A stretch of 64,000 nt of DNA from Cavia porcellus (GCF_034190915.1 NW_026947514.1:7208201-7272200), one strand, 5' to 3'. Shown: positions 22,095-34,152, counted from the stretch's first letter. Notes: generated by a model not told the origin, from the letters alone. Program-made: numbers and translations.

Positions 22095-22615
22095 TTAGAG
22101 TCCTTCCTTATTTGTGGATTTGCTTCTGTACTTTCAGTTATCCATAGTCTTGGTCTGAAATAGAAAATTCCAGAAACAAGTTGCCAATTTTAAATCATGC
22201 CCATAATGAGGAGCATGGGGAAATCTCACGCCATCCTGCTCCATTCTGCCTGGGATACGCTCTGTCCCCTTGCCCAGCGTATCCATGCTGTATATGCTGC
22301 CCGCCAGGTGGGGAATCACCTAGAAGCCACCTTGTGGCAGTATTATAGTATTTGCATTCAAGTAACTCATTTTCAGTTAATAATGACCTCAAAGTGCAAG
22401 ACTAATGCAGGCAACCTTATCATAGTGTATTGTTATCACTGTACTATTGTAGTATTAGTAACTGATCTTTCCTCATCTGCCTAATTTGTAAATTAAATTT
22501 CATCATAGTATGATGGGTGGAAAAAATACATGTCTGGGCTCAGTACTTCCTCAGATTTCACGCATGCACTGGGAGTCTTAGAATGTACCCCCTATGGATA
22601 GGGGGAGCTACTACA
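22095..22615 (+). mobile_element. Tigger (pogo-type) DNA transposon, internally deleted
   Basis: Wording at both ends fits Tigger elements: 'tttgtggatttgcttctgta', 'tttcagttatccatagtc', 'gaaaattccagaaacaag', 'cgccatcctgctccattctg' and 'cagcgtatccatgctgtat' on the left; 'aatttgtaaattaaatttcatcatag', 'ctcagatttcacgcatgc' and 'accccctatggatagggg' on the right. The transposase is nearly all missing, so this is a non-autonomous relic. Confidence 0.75.
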
Positions 22616-23282
22616 ATCGCAGCTCAGTTTTATGAGGAATCCAGACTCCTATCTATAGATCATCTCATGAGGAATTCTCCAATCGTTGAAAAACATGTGT
22701 GTGAAGAGGCCACAGAGAAGATCTAATGGAATGCGATGCTCCTGGGCACTTAGCGCCATCTAGGCTTCATAAGTCCCAGCGTTTAGCTCCTGCTGTGCTC
22801 CTTAGAGCTTGGTCCAGTGACCCTGATTTGCTGGGGGACACATGAAGGATGGGGTGTTTCAAGGGTCTGGGGCTGCAAGGCACACTGATTTTTCTCTCCT
22901 TCGCCCTTTCAGCTTGGTCCTCTTGTGTTTTCGTGTCCACAGCCTATGGGCAGCGTGCCGTCTTGTTCATAGTGGGGAAAACAGCAGGAACTTGCTTTCT
23001 GGATTCTCTCCCAAGAGCGAGAAAATTATTTCCCAAAAGACCCAGGCAAATACTTCTCGCTTCCTGGAACTAAACAGTCTTCCGGCTTGTGCAGCCTGGG
23101 GTGGGCAGGGTCTAGAGATGAATGATGAAGCGTGGCAGCAGAGCAACAACCGCTGTATGCACCGGCAGCATCTGGAGGCGCCCAACTACTTCACTGATAG
23201 CAGTTTAGAGCTGTGTCCTGCTCACACGCCGCCCTGGAAGAAATTCTTGGATCTTAAATACACCACACACATGCACATCCGT

Positions 23283-23286
<4 letters not shown>
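22616..23286. other. Unique sequence with a CTCF-like site
   Basis: No exon recognised. A CTCF-like motif at 22,751-22,765 is listed separately. Confidence 0.45.
22751..22765 (-). promoter_or_regulatory. CTCF-like binding motif
   Basis: The minus strand reads GCCTAGATGGCGCTA. This matches the core of the known CTCF consensus (YAGRKGGCRSYA-like part) well; the 5' CCA part is not matched. Unproven. Confidence 0.35.

Positions 23287-23328
<42 letters not shown>
23287..23328. repeat. (CA)n microsatellite
   Basis: About 21 CA units, uninterrupted apart from the flanking 'cacatac' edge. Confidence 0.98.
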
Positions 23329-23330
<2 letters not shown>

Positions 23331-23453
23331 CACAGCTCCTAAATAAATGAAAACTAAAACTGATACATATGTTATAGAATTTTCAAACATGAACAGTGGA
23401 GGCATTATGAAGTTTAGAATCACAGTCAACCAAATTTATTAAACAGAAATAAT

Positions 23454-23545
23454 GGCTGACGGGGTATTAGGAGTAGAGCGCTTTCCTAGCAGGCCCTCGT
23501 CTCCACTGTTGCCACTGCAGCAAAGAAAAGACAAGGAAAGGAGGA
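23454..23545 (+). mobile_element. ID-type SINE, degenerate
   Basis: 'ggctgacggggtattagg', 'gtagagcgctttcctagc' and 'aggccctcg' resemble an ID A-box region and body ('gtagagcgcttgcctagc'), followed by an A/G-rich tail. Confidence 0.6.
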
Positions 23546-24974
23546 TGAAGGGAGGGAGGAGGAGCGGGCCCAGGCAGTCAGCAGCTCCAACAGAGTCCAC
23601 CACGTCACCCGCCAAAGAAAGCAACCGCCAGTGAGGTCACAGATCCCCTTCAGTCTTTTACGCATCTATCTTTGGGCAACTTAACATAATTAGACTCCTG
23701 ATTTTATCGTTAAAGTACACATTTTTAAACCCTCCTATTAAAAGAAAGCTTGTAAGTCCTAAAACACGAGCACGTTATAATTTGCCATTCTTACCCATCA
23801 TTGGTGGTGCATGCGGCCCTCACAAACCCCTTTATAAATCCTACTGTATTAAGCGTATTTCTAAAGAACATTGGAAAACCTGCACGGAAGAGGTATCCAG
23901 GGCTCTAATTACAATCAAAGGCAGGCACATCTCAAGGGGTCACAGTGAGCTGCATGTTGTATTGCTGTCCCAAACAGTCATTCAGCATACCCAGCTCCGT
24001 CCAGTGGGGACCCTTGGGGACAGCACTGGTTAAACCCCAGGCAGTGATGGAAAGGGACCTTCTGGGTTATTATTCCCCGCCCCAGCTCAGAGCGATGTTA
24101 ACTGCTGGTATCATGACACACTCTTTCCAGAGGGTCGTGTAAGTGACTGTAAGGTAGCATGGGTTCCCCTCAGGGAGGACACGTCCTCAGGTCACTGTAG
24201 TATTTGTCAGAAGTGAATCGGCAGGGCTCACACGTGACCCTACACCATGAGTGATGTGACCCAATAATCAAGGAGTCCTGGGCTCTCCAGGGACAGTGTG
24301 GCCCTCTCTGTCCAGGACCATGACATGGGAACCAATAGGTCATCGCTCCGAGAAAAAGCAGACATTCTCGCATCACACTGACATCAGGTACGACACGCCT
24401 TCCAGGAGCCACAAGGCATCCTGCGGGTCCCTTCCTACGTGTCACGGTCACACTCTCATGCCCTTCTGTGACCCAGGGCTGCCCTTCAGGGGCAGTTTGG
24501 GGCACAGAGCAGGAATCGGGTAAATATTGGACACATTCGATTCACATCTGAGTCAGAATATTTCCCATCTGCAATCCTTACTTACAAATTTCCCCCCTAT
24601 TTTTATCTTGAAACAGAATCACTTGAGCACCCCATACTTAACCTTAAATACGTAAAGAAAGGAAGTGCTCTCGGCTGACCAACAGAACAGGGACAGTCAC
24701 CCTACAGCCTTGCTTGGCTGCCTACGTAGAAAAGATAAACTGTTCTGTCTAACGTTGAGAGCTGAGGATGCCCACCATGTGTTTAAATGGTTGGGAGCAA
24801 AAAAAAAAAAAAAAAAAATCACACAAATAATAATACTTTGTGACACCTGAAAATTATATGGAGTTCAAATTCAGTGTGGGGCTGAAGGGGACTGAACCAC
24901 AGTCACACTCGCTTGGATTCTCACCAGCTACATCCTCACACAGGAGACAAGTGAAGTGGCTTCAACAGAGACCT
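23546..24974. other. Unique sequence with a 20-bp A-run
   Basis: No gene recognised. A run of 20 A at 24,799-24,818 could be the tail of a retroposed sequence, but no source and no flanking duplication are visible. Confidence 0.4.
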
Positions 24975-25041
24975 GTGGCCTGCAAAGCCCAGGATACTTA
25001 GCATCGGACCCTTTGGAGAAGAGTTCGCCAACCCTTGCATA
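24975..25041 (+). mobile_element. hAT-type DNA transposon 3' fragment
   Basis: 'ggcctgcaaagcccaggatacttagcatcggaccctttgg' followed by 'agttcgccaacccttgca' matches the well-known end of a mammalian hAT non-autonomous family ('ggcccgcaaagcctaaaatattt...ggccctttacagaaaaagtttgcc'). Confidence 0.6.
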
Positions 25042-25202
25042 GAGACCTTGTGTTGTTCAAAGTCTCTGTTACATAAGGGAGGATCCCCTGAGTGCCCCAG
25101 ACCCCTGAGGAGATCAGTTAGTGCCCTGTATCATTAAAAAGCTATCAGACTTCCATGTGAGTTTTAATCAACACTAGAATTTTTTAAATGTTTATATGCC
25201 AG

Positions 25203-25302
25203 AGAGGGCGAGGGATATGGTCCAGTGACTGAGCATGTTACCTTGCAAATTTAAAAATTTTAACAAGCACAACAAAGCAAAAATAAAATAAAGCATATAT
25301 CC
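25203..25302 (+). mobile_element. ID-type SINE, degenerate
   Basis: 'gggcgagggatatggtccagtgactgagcatgttaccttgc' resembles an ID A-box half, followed by an A-rich tail with AAAATAAAATAAAG. The B box is lost. Confidence 0.5.
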
Positions 25303-26979
25303 TAGAAAAAAATTCCCAGAGAGCCACTGAGCTGAAATCGTTTGTGACACACAAGCTTGGTCCCCTCACTGGGTACTAATTCTCCGAGGTGGTTCTGACC
25401 TTCACAAGTGATTTAAATGGCTTTCAAAGCACACCCAGCCATGCTGGCCTCTAAATATAAACAGGCCCCTCCCAACCCGTCCCGTGCTAAAGGTTGGCCT
25501 CAAAGTCAGTAAGTAACTTACAGTAATGGATTTCAAAGTCAAGAATCTAATGCAAATCTAAGGATTTGCTTATACGCTCTCTGAAGTCTCAACAGATTAA
25601 GTTTGGAAGTATTTTCATAGATCATATCTACATAATCTAATAGAGATGATTTCAGGAATACAGGAGATGCTTCCTGCCCTGTGCCTGCCAGAACCCTGCT
25701 CCCCACCAACCACATTAATAAACCATGTGTTTTTGTTTGAATTTTTAAAATTTCATCCAATTTATAGAACAATGTTGAAGAGTTTTAAATAACCCTGTGC
25801 GTGTATAGGGAAGTCGCCAGCCTGACAAACGTCACGGAGAGAAATGGATGGCTCTGGGGTGAGGAGAACCCTTGTCTCTCTGAAGCTGATGTCACATAAT
25901 TGACTTTGTGAAAGGACATTCAGGAATCACGCGATTTGCATCTCTGGAGAGCTCGATACATCACCGGCTAAGGTTCTCCTGATTTAAATATTTCATTGTA
26001 TAAGGAGCAGCAGGCCAGCAATGTCGTGGCACCCGCCCTGCCCATGCTGAGATGGACCCCTTAGCCCAGCCACTGGACCTATGACACCAAGCAGATGAAG
26101 TCTCCTCTCCTCTCTTGACAAGAGGAGTGATGTGACTCTGCTCCAGACCTGCAGAGCCCGCCATCACCCAAGCCTCTAGTTCCATCAATTTACATGAAAC
26201 CTATTTCCATCAAATTATATGAGGCCCATGCAAGGTTTCCCTAAGCTAATATCTTTGGAAGGACAGAAAAGATTAGTGCCTTACACCATCCATTTTCCTA
26301 ATGTAGGTCATCTTTTCCGATATAAAGCGTGTCGATGTACACGGGGTCAAGGAGCTAACACTGCATAGCCAGCCCTGGATCCGAGGCTTACACCCGTGTG
26401 AGCTCAAATCTGTTGCTTGACCTAGCTGGGCTTCTGTTATTAGAGTCTGGCACTATAAGTCTGGCACTATAACTCTGCGAGCACGAGTGTCACGAGGACA
26501 ACTCGCTTGTGTCCTCAAGGAGCTTCAAGAGTCCTCTTGAAGAGCCCTTTCCAGCAGAGTTCTGAGACTGGGAGGACCAGCCCACAAGGCCACTCACAGG
26601 CACCTGACACCCCCACTGCCAAGTGGGAGGGGCCGTGGGAAAGTCAAGTGGAAGACACCACAGTGGTGACGAGGCCAGGGAATGCTGCATTAGGGTCGCC
26701 CCACTGGCAGAGCACAGACCTGAAGGCAGACAGCAGCCTAGCCAGGCACAGAACTAGGACAGGTGCAGGCAAGGTCGGGTGTCAGGGTCCCAGGCGGGCT
26801 GAAGAGGGGGCACCTGTGGGGAGCTGGCAGGTGACACCATCAGCCAGCCCAGGGAGAGAGATCAGGAGCAGGAGGGGCGTAAGAGATGGTGGGCTCTGCA
26901 GGCCTGGAGCAGAACCTGGCTCCATTCAAAGGACTGTGGGAACCCACTCATGGGATTACAAATGGAAGTAACGTTAATT
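25303..26979. other. Unique sequence, nothing recognised
   Basis: Single-copy-looking DNA. A 14-bp direct duplication (gtctggcactataa, 26,445-26,458 and 26,459-26,472) is the only local structure seen. No exon supported. Confidence 0.45.
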
Positions 26980-27052
26980 AGTAAATGAATGAATGTGAGT
27001 GGATGGATGGATGAATAGATGGACGAATGGATGAATAAGAGGTCTATGGGAG
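26980..27052. repeat. (GGAT/GAAT)n low-complexity tract
   Basis: Imperfect GAATG and GGATG tetra/pentanucleotide repeat. Confidence 0.85.
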
Positions 27053-27074
27053 AATTCTTCAAAGCATCATTCCA

Positions 27075-27128
27075 ACACGCATGTGCACACATGTGCACAC
27101 ACATGCATGTACTTACACATGCATGCAC
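27075..27128. repeat. Alternating purine-pyrimidine CATG/CACA tract
   Basis: Repeated CATGTGCACACATG words, largely alternating purine and pyrimidine. Confidence 0.7.
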
Positions 27129-27173
27129 AGAAGAGCTTTATGTTTATCACCCTGGTTTTCTCTGCAAGCCCAG

Positions 27174-27980
27174 TGTTGTAGTCAGGGGTTGTACACAGAG
27201 AACATTTAGGTTCAGGACATGGAGTTTATAATATTTTTATAATGGTCACCAGAAGTTAACACAGGAAAATGCAGGAAATCTATCCACAACACCAAAGACA
27301 TAGATTATTTACTCAAAGGCCTAAACCCCACAGCACATGTCCACATGTCCACATGTCCACCTGTCCACAGCACATGAGTCCAGATAAAAACCCAGAGCTC
27401 AGGACAATGCCTCCCACGAGTCCAACTGGAGGCCCAGAGCCCACAAGAAGGACTCATGCCAGTGTCTTTTACGGATCCGTGCCTGGAAGACCCAAGGGTC
27501 AGCGGTGGAAGCCAGAAAGTCTATGCCAGCAGGATGAAGGAGCTGTGCTAGTGGGATGAGGGTTCTACGCTGGAGCCGAGCAGTCACACTCACAACAAAG
27601 ACCAGGGCTGTCCTGAAAGGCACCACAGCTATCCTCAGCTCGGAGGCCCCGAGCTCCTCCAACGACAAGCACAGTCGGGTATGTGCCAGGAAGCAGCGTG
27701 ACGAGTTCATCCTGGAGACCAAGCACCACATGTCTTCCCCTCTGGAGCCAGGAAGCAATGCTCGATGTGAAGACCAAAGCTTCTCCAGGAGAACCAACAG
27801 CTCAGATAGCAACTGGTAGGAGAACCCACAATGCCTCCTTAATGCCTCAAACCTCAACATCTCCCTTCTTCTCCACCTATTTATCCTGACAACCCTCCTC
27901 AGGTGGAGCATCTTTGCTCAATGCCATGCTGATGTAATCCAACTGGCGTTAAGTTGACCACCAGTTCTGAATCCGTAACA
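27174..27980 (-). mobile_element. Solo LTR of a rodent endogenous retrovirus, copy 2, with 5-bp duplication
   Basis: About 807 bp. On the plus strand it begins TGTTGTAGTC and ends CCGTAACA, so on the minus strand TGTTACGG...GACTACAACA. The flanks are CCCAG at 27,169-27,173 and again at 27,981-27,985, a 5-bp target-site duplication. Sequence and layout match the copy at 5,189-5,988, including the duplicated internal block containing 'ggagccaggaagca'. A private insertion of 'cacatgtc' repeats lies at about 27,338-27,370. No viral coding sequence adjoins it, so it is read as a solo LTR left by recombination. Confidence 0.8.
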
Positions 27981-27985
27981 CCCAG

Positions 27986-30109
27986 GTTTAGTCTGGGGTA
28001 AATGCAACAGACAGAAATGACATTGGCCAACCCTAATTTGGGCACTTAGCGAGGTGACCTGAAAAGGAAACACAAAGGTGACAAGTTTACTCTCTTTTCT
28101 CTGGGCATGAGCTCATTAACTGTAAATTCCAAGTGTCATTTTAACATCCAAGTCACAGAAGCAGCAGTGAAAGGTTTCCAGGCCACCTCTGGCTGCGGAC
28201 ATGGCTCCTAAGAGAAACCAATTCAAGGGTACTGAGTCTCAAAGTCAGGTTTACTGGTGTCAGTCTGCAAGCTCCAAGAAACATGCAAATACACACACAG
28301 ACATTACACAGCAATAACGTGAATATCATGCCAGTGTTGGTGACACGCAAAAGAGTGAAATGAAACTGCAAAAATTACTGTTGTATATATTGCATGTGAC
28401 CTTCAGTATGTGTTAATAAATTAATAAACTGATGATGATTAACTTCATTTTTCAAATAGTCAAAACATGCCAGGGGGGTGCTTCCACCGGGAGAGTAAGG
28501 TAACCATATAAGATTTGGGTTGATCTACTTAGCTATGCACAGCCTACATGAAATCTCACCAATGTGGCTGGTTCCAAGCCAGTGTGTGCACAAAAGCGCA
28601 TGCAGGAAAGACGTAGCCATGGGGTCCAGAGTGGACAGCATGTGTTACAGGCCAGGCTCCCACCCTCACCACCTCCTCCGCTGCATGAGCTGGAATCTGG
28701 ACATTGTGCAATCAGCCTCTGTGATCTGTGGGTTCCTCTGTCAGGGGCTCTTGCAAGATGTGGAAGGTGGGCCTGAGGCACCAGCACTCCGGGGTTTCAG
28801 CACCCCTGCCCTGGGCAGTGCCCCCTGAACTGCTGATTTCTGGGCTGCATGAGCTGAGGCTGCTGCAACCCGCCCAGTGAGATGCGCAGTTCCTGAGTTC
28901 CTACGCTGCAGCATTAGCATTGCTGCTGAAATGCAACCTCAGCTCCTGCCACCCTTTGGAAATCTCCCTGCCGAGTGTTAAGTCTCTTCCTGCTTGCCAT
29001 ACTCAGAGCCTCTTTGGTCTGGCCATGGAAGTGTCCCTGCTGCAGGAAGCCAGTAGGTCTCTCTGATCCCAGCTCCAGCTGGCCCTGACCTTGGATCTTA
29101 GCCTCTTAGCCCCTTGGCACCCTGGTCTCCTTTGCCAAGATGATAGAGCCCTTTGTCCCTGGTGGTATGCAGGAAAATGCCAGAGGGTCACTAACGAAAT
29201 GTGTGACAGAGGGAACTCCAGCAAGGGCACCACATGCATCCTGAGTTAGAATCCAACCTCAAACTGAAGCTCTGGAGCCACAAAGTAGAGACACTGAAAA
29301 AACCTGGTGTCCATCCAACTTCCTCCTGGATTTACATTTTCTCTGTCCCTGAATATTAACCTGTGTTGACCAGTGCACCACGAGTCCAAATGCAGTACCA
29401 AGCCAGTCCTGCCTGTGGGCATGAGGAATGCAGGCCTGAAGGCAGAGCAAAAGCCACCCAGGAGAAAGACAGCCACAGCCTGGCAGGCGGCACAGCTGGC
29501 GGTATGGGCCAGCTCTTCCATGGATGGAGTTCGAGCAGTCACAGCCTCCCCATCCCTCTCTTGTCCCATGCTAAGTCCCCTGGGTCTCCTTCCACCCCTC
29601 AATCCAACTGTCCCTCGTAGCATCTATCACTCAGTGTCACAGGTCTTCTCATAACAAACATCATTTTCCAAAGCCAGCAAGTATTCAAGGAAGCAAGAAA
29701 TTATCAATTCCTCTTCTTTCCATAACTCAACTGCATCTCTAATTTGGGTGTATATGAATATAAGTATGCATTTAGAAGGCTTATTCTGCTCACACATCAT
29801 AGTTTGGAGCAGTTTCAGAGCTTTGAATGATAAGAACAGCCCTCTGTGGCACAAGTGCCATGGGTTTGCCACCACTGGTCTTGAGCAAGCAGGGCAGCAC
29901 TGTCTCTCCCTGTGGGAAGCTGAGGCTCATGGGGTGGCTTTCATCTCTGAGTCTAAAGTGTGGCCCCCATCATTCTCATGTAGCCAAGTGCAATCTTCCA
30001 GTTTTGGATCTCAAATTGCATAAAGAGAAACAGAAGGGTGACGCCACATCTCTAAGTACAGGAAGCAGGAGTTACACTCAACCTTTGTTTCCAAATCCCA
30101 TTAGCCAGG
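27986..30109. other. Unique sequence, nothing recognised
   Basis: Mixed sequence; AT-rich near 28,370-28,460, GC-rich afterwards. No exon, repeat family or RNA gene could be supported. Confidence 0.45.
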
Positions 30110-30545
30110 ACACAGTGGGCAGGACAATGGCCCCAAAGACGCTCATGTCTGAATCTCTGAACCAATGTTTATGTCCCCTTAGGTTAAGGTTTTTGAGATG
30201 GGGCGGCCACCATGGGTCGCCCACAAGGACTCTATGTACAGTGTGAATCTTGAAAAGTGGCAGAGCCATATACTGAGCATCAAGAGAAAAGCAAACACAG
30301 AGAAAGGGTCTCAGATATGCCAGTTTTAGAGCTGAAGCCTTGAGATGTAGACATTCTCTGGAGCTCAGAAGAGCTAGGAATTAGGCTTCTTCCCAGGTTT
30401 CTCAGACAGGCACACATCCCAGCAGACATCTTGAGTTAGCCCAGAGAGGCCTGGGTCTGAATTCTTACCTCCAGGGCTATGGGAAAAGAAAACAATGTTG
30501 CTTTAAATCAGTGCATTTGTTACTGCAGTCAGAGGAAACAAATAG
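30110..30545 (+). mobile_element. MLT1-type LTR
   Basis: 'caatggccccaaagacgctc', 'atgtctgaatctctgaacc', 'tttatgtccccttaggttaa', 'gggcagagccata'-like wording, and an end 'ttactgcagtcagaggaaac' follow the MLT1 order. Confidence 0.75.
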
Positions 30546-30894
30546 GTCTCTCAGACCTCCCTAGCTGCAAGGGAAGCCCTCACTAGCTGCAAGGGAAGCC
30601 AGGATGCCCTCTCTGCTTGGTGCTCTGATCCCCTCCCTTAAGTGAAAAATGTTTCCTCCTCCACCTGTTTGGGGCCAAAGGAAACCTGAAGCATGAACCC
30701 CAACCCTCTCTGCATCCACCCAGCCATAGCCACAAAGCCGTTTCAGTGAAAGAAGTCTGCATAGCTCACTCTATTCTCCAGCACTTGGCTGAGGTCAGCA
30801 AGCAATGAAGTTCAGCTTTCATCATTATCATGTATATGGGTGAATATTCATCCATATAATACATCACGACACACCTACAAGTTTAGCAGATTGA

Positions 30895-30990
30895 GCCCAT
30901 TTTATGGAGAGGAAATGGGAGCCCTGAGAAGGGGATCCCTTACCTGAGGTCACAGTGCTGTGATGTTGGGCTTTGAACTCCAATCATAGG
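30895..30990 (-). mobile_element. MIR SINE fragment
   Basis: 'cccattttatggagaggaaa', 'cttacctgaggtcacagtgc' and 'gggctttgaactccaat' are the reversed MIR core and tail. Confidence 0.65.
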
Positions 30991-31489
30991 CTGACATTTG
31001 GCTGTCTGTTGCCATTAACATCACTCCCTGTACTCCCAGGAGCATCAGGGGAATGTGATCCAAACCCAGCCTCAGAGTCTGTCTCACGAGGTTACCCTTG
31101 TTGTGGGATCATAGCTGAACTGGTAGAACTGGGTTTTCCTGGAGGCAGGAGAGAAAACTGAGGGCCAGGCCTTGTCCTGAGTAAGTCCCAGCCACACAGG
31201 CATTGGTCACCAGCCCAGGGCATCTCCCTGGTTCTGTATCAATGACTAATCAGCCAGCAGAGGGATCATTTCATCCCATCCTGTGCAGCCCTGGAGCATC
31301 AGATGCAGCTCCCTGAACCCCTGGGTGCTGATCAGGGGAGGAGGTTAATGGAGATGCCTGTCCAGCCCAAGGAATCAGGGCTCACCACCCAGAAAGGTGG
31401 ACAGCAGGATTCTGCAGCTATCCCTCATCAATGGAGAAAACTCAAGAAACAATGATATACTCCAGGTCTCCTGGGGTCCCCACTCCCTC
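30991..31489. other. Unique sequence
   Basis: Nothing recognised. Confidence 0.4.
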
Positions 31490-31790
31490 CAGACTAGCCA
31501 GACGTCACTCTTATTCTGGGTCCTTTCACTGACCTCCCTCAGGTGTCACCTCCCCTGGGAAGTCCTCCCAGTTGGTCACAGACCAGTACAATCTTTCTCA
31601 CCATGCACCCTGAGCACCTTTTGCTTATGTAGTCTTGGACAAGCAATTCTTTTGTGAGGTCTTGTGCCCCCTCTTGGGAAAGGTCTCAGAAAACAAGAGC
31701 CAGATGTCACCTTTGGATGTCCCCACCCAGAGAACAGAGCACAGTGACTGCCCAAATACCCTGAGTAATTAAAGGAACGATGAACCCTAT
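31490..31790 (+). mobile_element. L2 LINE 3' end
   Basis: 'tgacctccctcaggtgtcacc', 'tcccctgggaagtcctccc' and 'aattaaaggaacgatgaa' follow the L2 3' terminal order ('tcaccttctccaggaagccttccctga...'). Confidence 0.6.
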
Positions 31791-31974
31791 GCATCCCTCA
31801 GCGTTTAGAAGTCACTTGGAGCAAGGCAGCAGGACAGACTCATTTCTGTAGCCCCAAACTTCAATCTGGGGCCTGCCAGAGTAGATTTCAATATCAAAGC
31901 CACATGGCCCTCGTCCTTAGCCCTTAGACTGTCCTTCCCCCTGGTGTGTGGTGGATGTAGCAGGTACATCCCTT

Positions 31975-32075
31975 ACAGATCCACTGTGCACCTGTTTCTG
32001 ACCACTCTGTTCTCTAGCGCAAAGCAGGTGCTCAGAAAACACTGACCACAGGATGACTAAATGATGGTGTCCCTC
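31975..32075 (+). mobile_element. L2 LINE 3' terminal fragment
   Basis: 'gcgcaaagcaggtgctcagaaaacactg' and 'ggatgactaaatgatgg' resemble the L2 end ('agcaggtgctcaataaatgtttgttga'). Confidence 0.55.
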
Positions 32076-33479
32076 TTTCTCTTCTTCAGTCCCATTTTCT
32101 CATTCCACCAAACCTTGAGTCCCCAGCATTGGACACAGAGAGCCACACACGTAGCCTTTGCCCTCAAGGTCAGGGAGGGGCACTAATGGAAAGCGTGGCC
32201 ATGGCTCCCATTTAATCCTGCAAGAGCTCCCCAGGGCACATAATCTCATTCTGTTTGCCCAGGAGGGAATAGGATTAGCCAGGAAAGCCAGCTGCCCAAG
32301 GTCATCGGAGGACTCTGCACGTGGAGAACTGCCTGTCCTGAAGCCTACCGCGCTGTGCTGGCTCTGCAGAGCAGAAGTCATAAAGAAGATTTTCTTAAAG
32401 GAAAACAAACAGATGATACGAAGAGGACAGGCACACAGTGCAGAGGCAGATGAATGAACTGCCACCAGTGGTCCGGCCTGGCACAGTGGGAGTGGGAGTC
32501 CCCCCAGCGCAATCCCTAGGGACCCCCTCCTGTGTCCGGTCCCCAGAAGGACAGAGGAGCAGCCTCTGCTGGCCTGGACCATGCCACTCCAAAAGGGAGC
32601 CGGAAACCCATCCCTGGTCCTCAAGTTCAATTTCCCCTTCCAAGCCCCAGTCGGAGCTGTTCCCTGAGCCACCAGGACAAGTGTCCACTCTCAGGCTGTC
32701 TATGCTTAGAAACTTCTTGCCTGCTGACCCTTCCTGCCCATCACAAAAGCTGTTTTCCTGCACCCTTTTCCCCTTCCTGCTTCTCCCCGAGGGCCTTCAG
32801 CACGCTCCAGGAGGTCCCTGTGGCAGCAGCATCCCCACCCATTGCGGGGACTCCCACAGCTCCCCAGCCTCTGCCACACACACCACTGTCACACTGTCAC
32901 TTCCCTCCTCCCCTGCCTTCCTGTAGGAGCCAGCAGGCAGGGACAGTGCCTCTGTCCAGCCCCTCCGGTGCCTACTCAGGGAGCGGGCACTGTGTTTACA
33001 GAAGAGTTTAAAACACCAGAATCACAGCTTTAATCTTTTGCAGGGGAGGGGTCTGTTCCTGGCTCAGTACTGTGCTGTCCCCCAGTTTTCAACATAAAAC
33101 TGATGAATCATGCAACATTTTTAATAGCTGTCTAATATTCAGCATGATTCCCACTCCATGTGTCTTTGTAGGGCGGCCACTGTGCCAGGACAGAAGAAGC
33201 CCAGGAGAGATGCCATGAGCACCCTACCCATGGGCATCGGGCTCACACATCAGCATTCAGGGATTCAGTGGCCACAGATAAGAGAAGGCAGCACTCAAGC
33301 TAATGTCCCTGGGACCCTGGGACACAGAGCCACAGTGGGATACCTCATGTCCACCTGCAAGTCCCATCAGAGCCTTGTCTGGTCCTCAGAACCCAGGCGC
33401 AGGGCCCAACCCTCTCCCACACATTCCTCTCCCTCACAACAACAAAGGAACACACTTCTTCATTAGCTAGACTTCCAGA
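32076..33479. other. Unique GC-rich sequence
   Basis: Overlapping frames of 120-190 codons occur on both strands between 32,100 and 33,010, as expected by chance in GC-rich DNA. No splice-bounded exon or known protein wording is seen. Confidence 0.45.
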
Positions 33480-34045
33480 GTTTTAAATCAAACCAAAGCA
33501 TTCAAATTTTTAAAGTTTGATCAGCTGAGAAATAAGGACATTAAATATGATTAAATAGGATTGCATTTGAGGGCACAGAGTGTTCTTCCATTACCTGCTT
33601 TGATTAAAAAAGCTATCTGGGCTGTGAGCTAGAAAAGTTAAATGTGACGGGGAAAAAAAAATCCTGTGAGTTTACAGCCATTCCTACATTTTTTTGTAAG
33701 AAAATAGTGTTGTTTAAGATGTACGCGTCACCCCCTCAGGGACACATGAGCTGGCATCTGTAGTTAATCTGTAGTTAATATTCTCCTCTCCCCTTAATTG
33801 CTAAAAATAAGAGCGATTAGAATGAATCGAAAGTTATTCCTGTGATTCTTCAGGGAACTTACATTTTTTAAACGGAACATAGACCAGAGAAGCTCTGAAT
33901 CCTAAGCTGAAATTTAATTGGTGCAATATTGAAGTTTGAAGAGTAATAAAGTTTTTGTCCTCGGGTTACGAGGGGGAAATTGCCCATAATCTTGTTTGGA
34001 TTATAATATTTTAGCTCCTAACCTGTCCTGCCTCTTTTCCGAGAT
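33480..34045. promoter_or_regulatory. Candidate conserved regulatory block
   Basis: About 560 bp of repeat-free AT-rich DNA with many TTAAT, TAATT, TGATTAAA and ATTAG words of homeodomain and LEF/TCF type. It stands out from decayed surrounding DNA. Regulatory role is an inference; no alignment was possible. Confidence 0.3.
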
Positions 34046-34048
34046 GAT

Positions 34049-34152
34049 GGTGAGGAGGAGGAGGAGGAGGAGGAGGAGGAGGAGGAGGAGGAGGAGGAGG
34101 AGGAAGAGGAGGAGGAGGAGGAGGAGGAGGAAGAGGAGGAGGAGGAGGAGGG
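34049..34152. repeat. (GGA)n trinucleotide microsatellite
   Basis: About 100 bp of GGA/GAG repeats with two GAAGAG interruptions. Poly-Arg, poly-Ser and poly-Leu frames are artefacts of the repeat. Confidence 0.98.

Noticed and set aside
23287..23328. Regularly spaced repeat resembling an array
   Set aside because: Plain CA microsatellite; no CRISPR-type repeats anywhere in this animal DNA.
27399..27911. 170-codon reverse frame
   Set aside because: Lies entirely within the solo LTR; not a viral or host gene I recognise.
32100..33011. Several frames of 120-190 codons on both strands
   Set aside because: Opposite-strand overlap and no splice-bounded exon.
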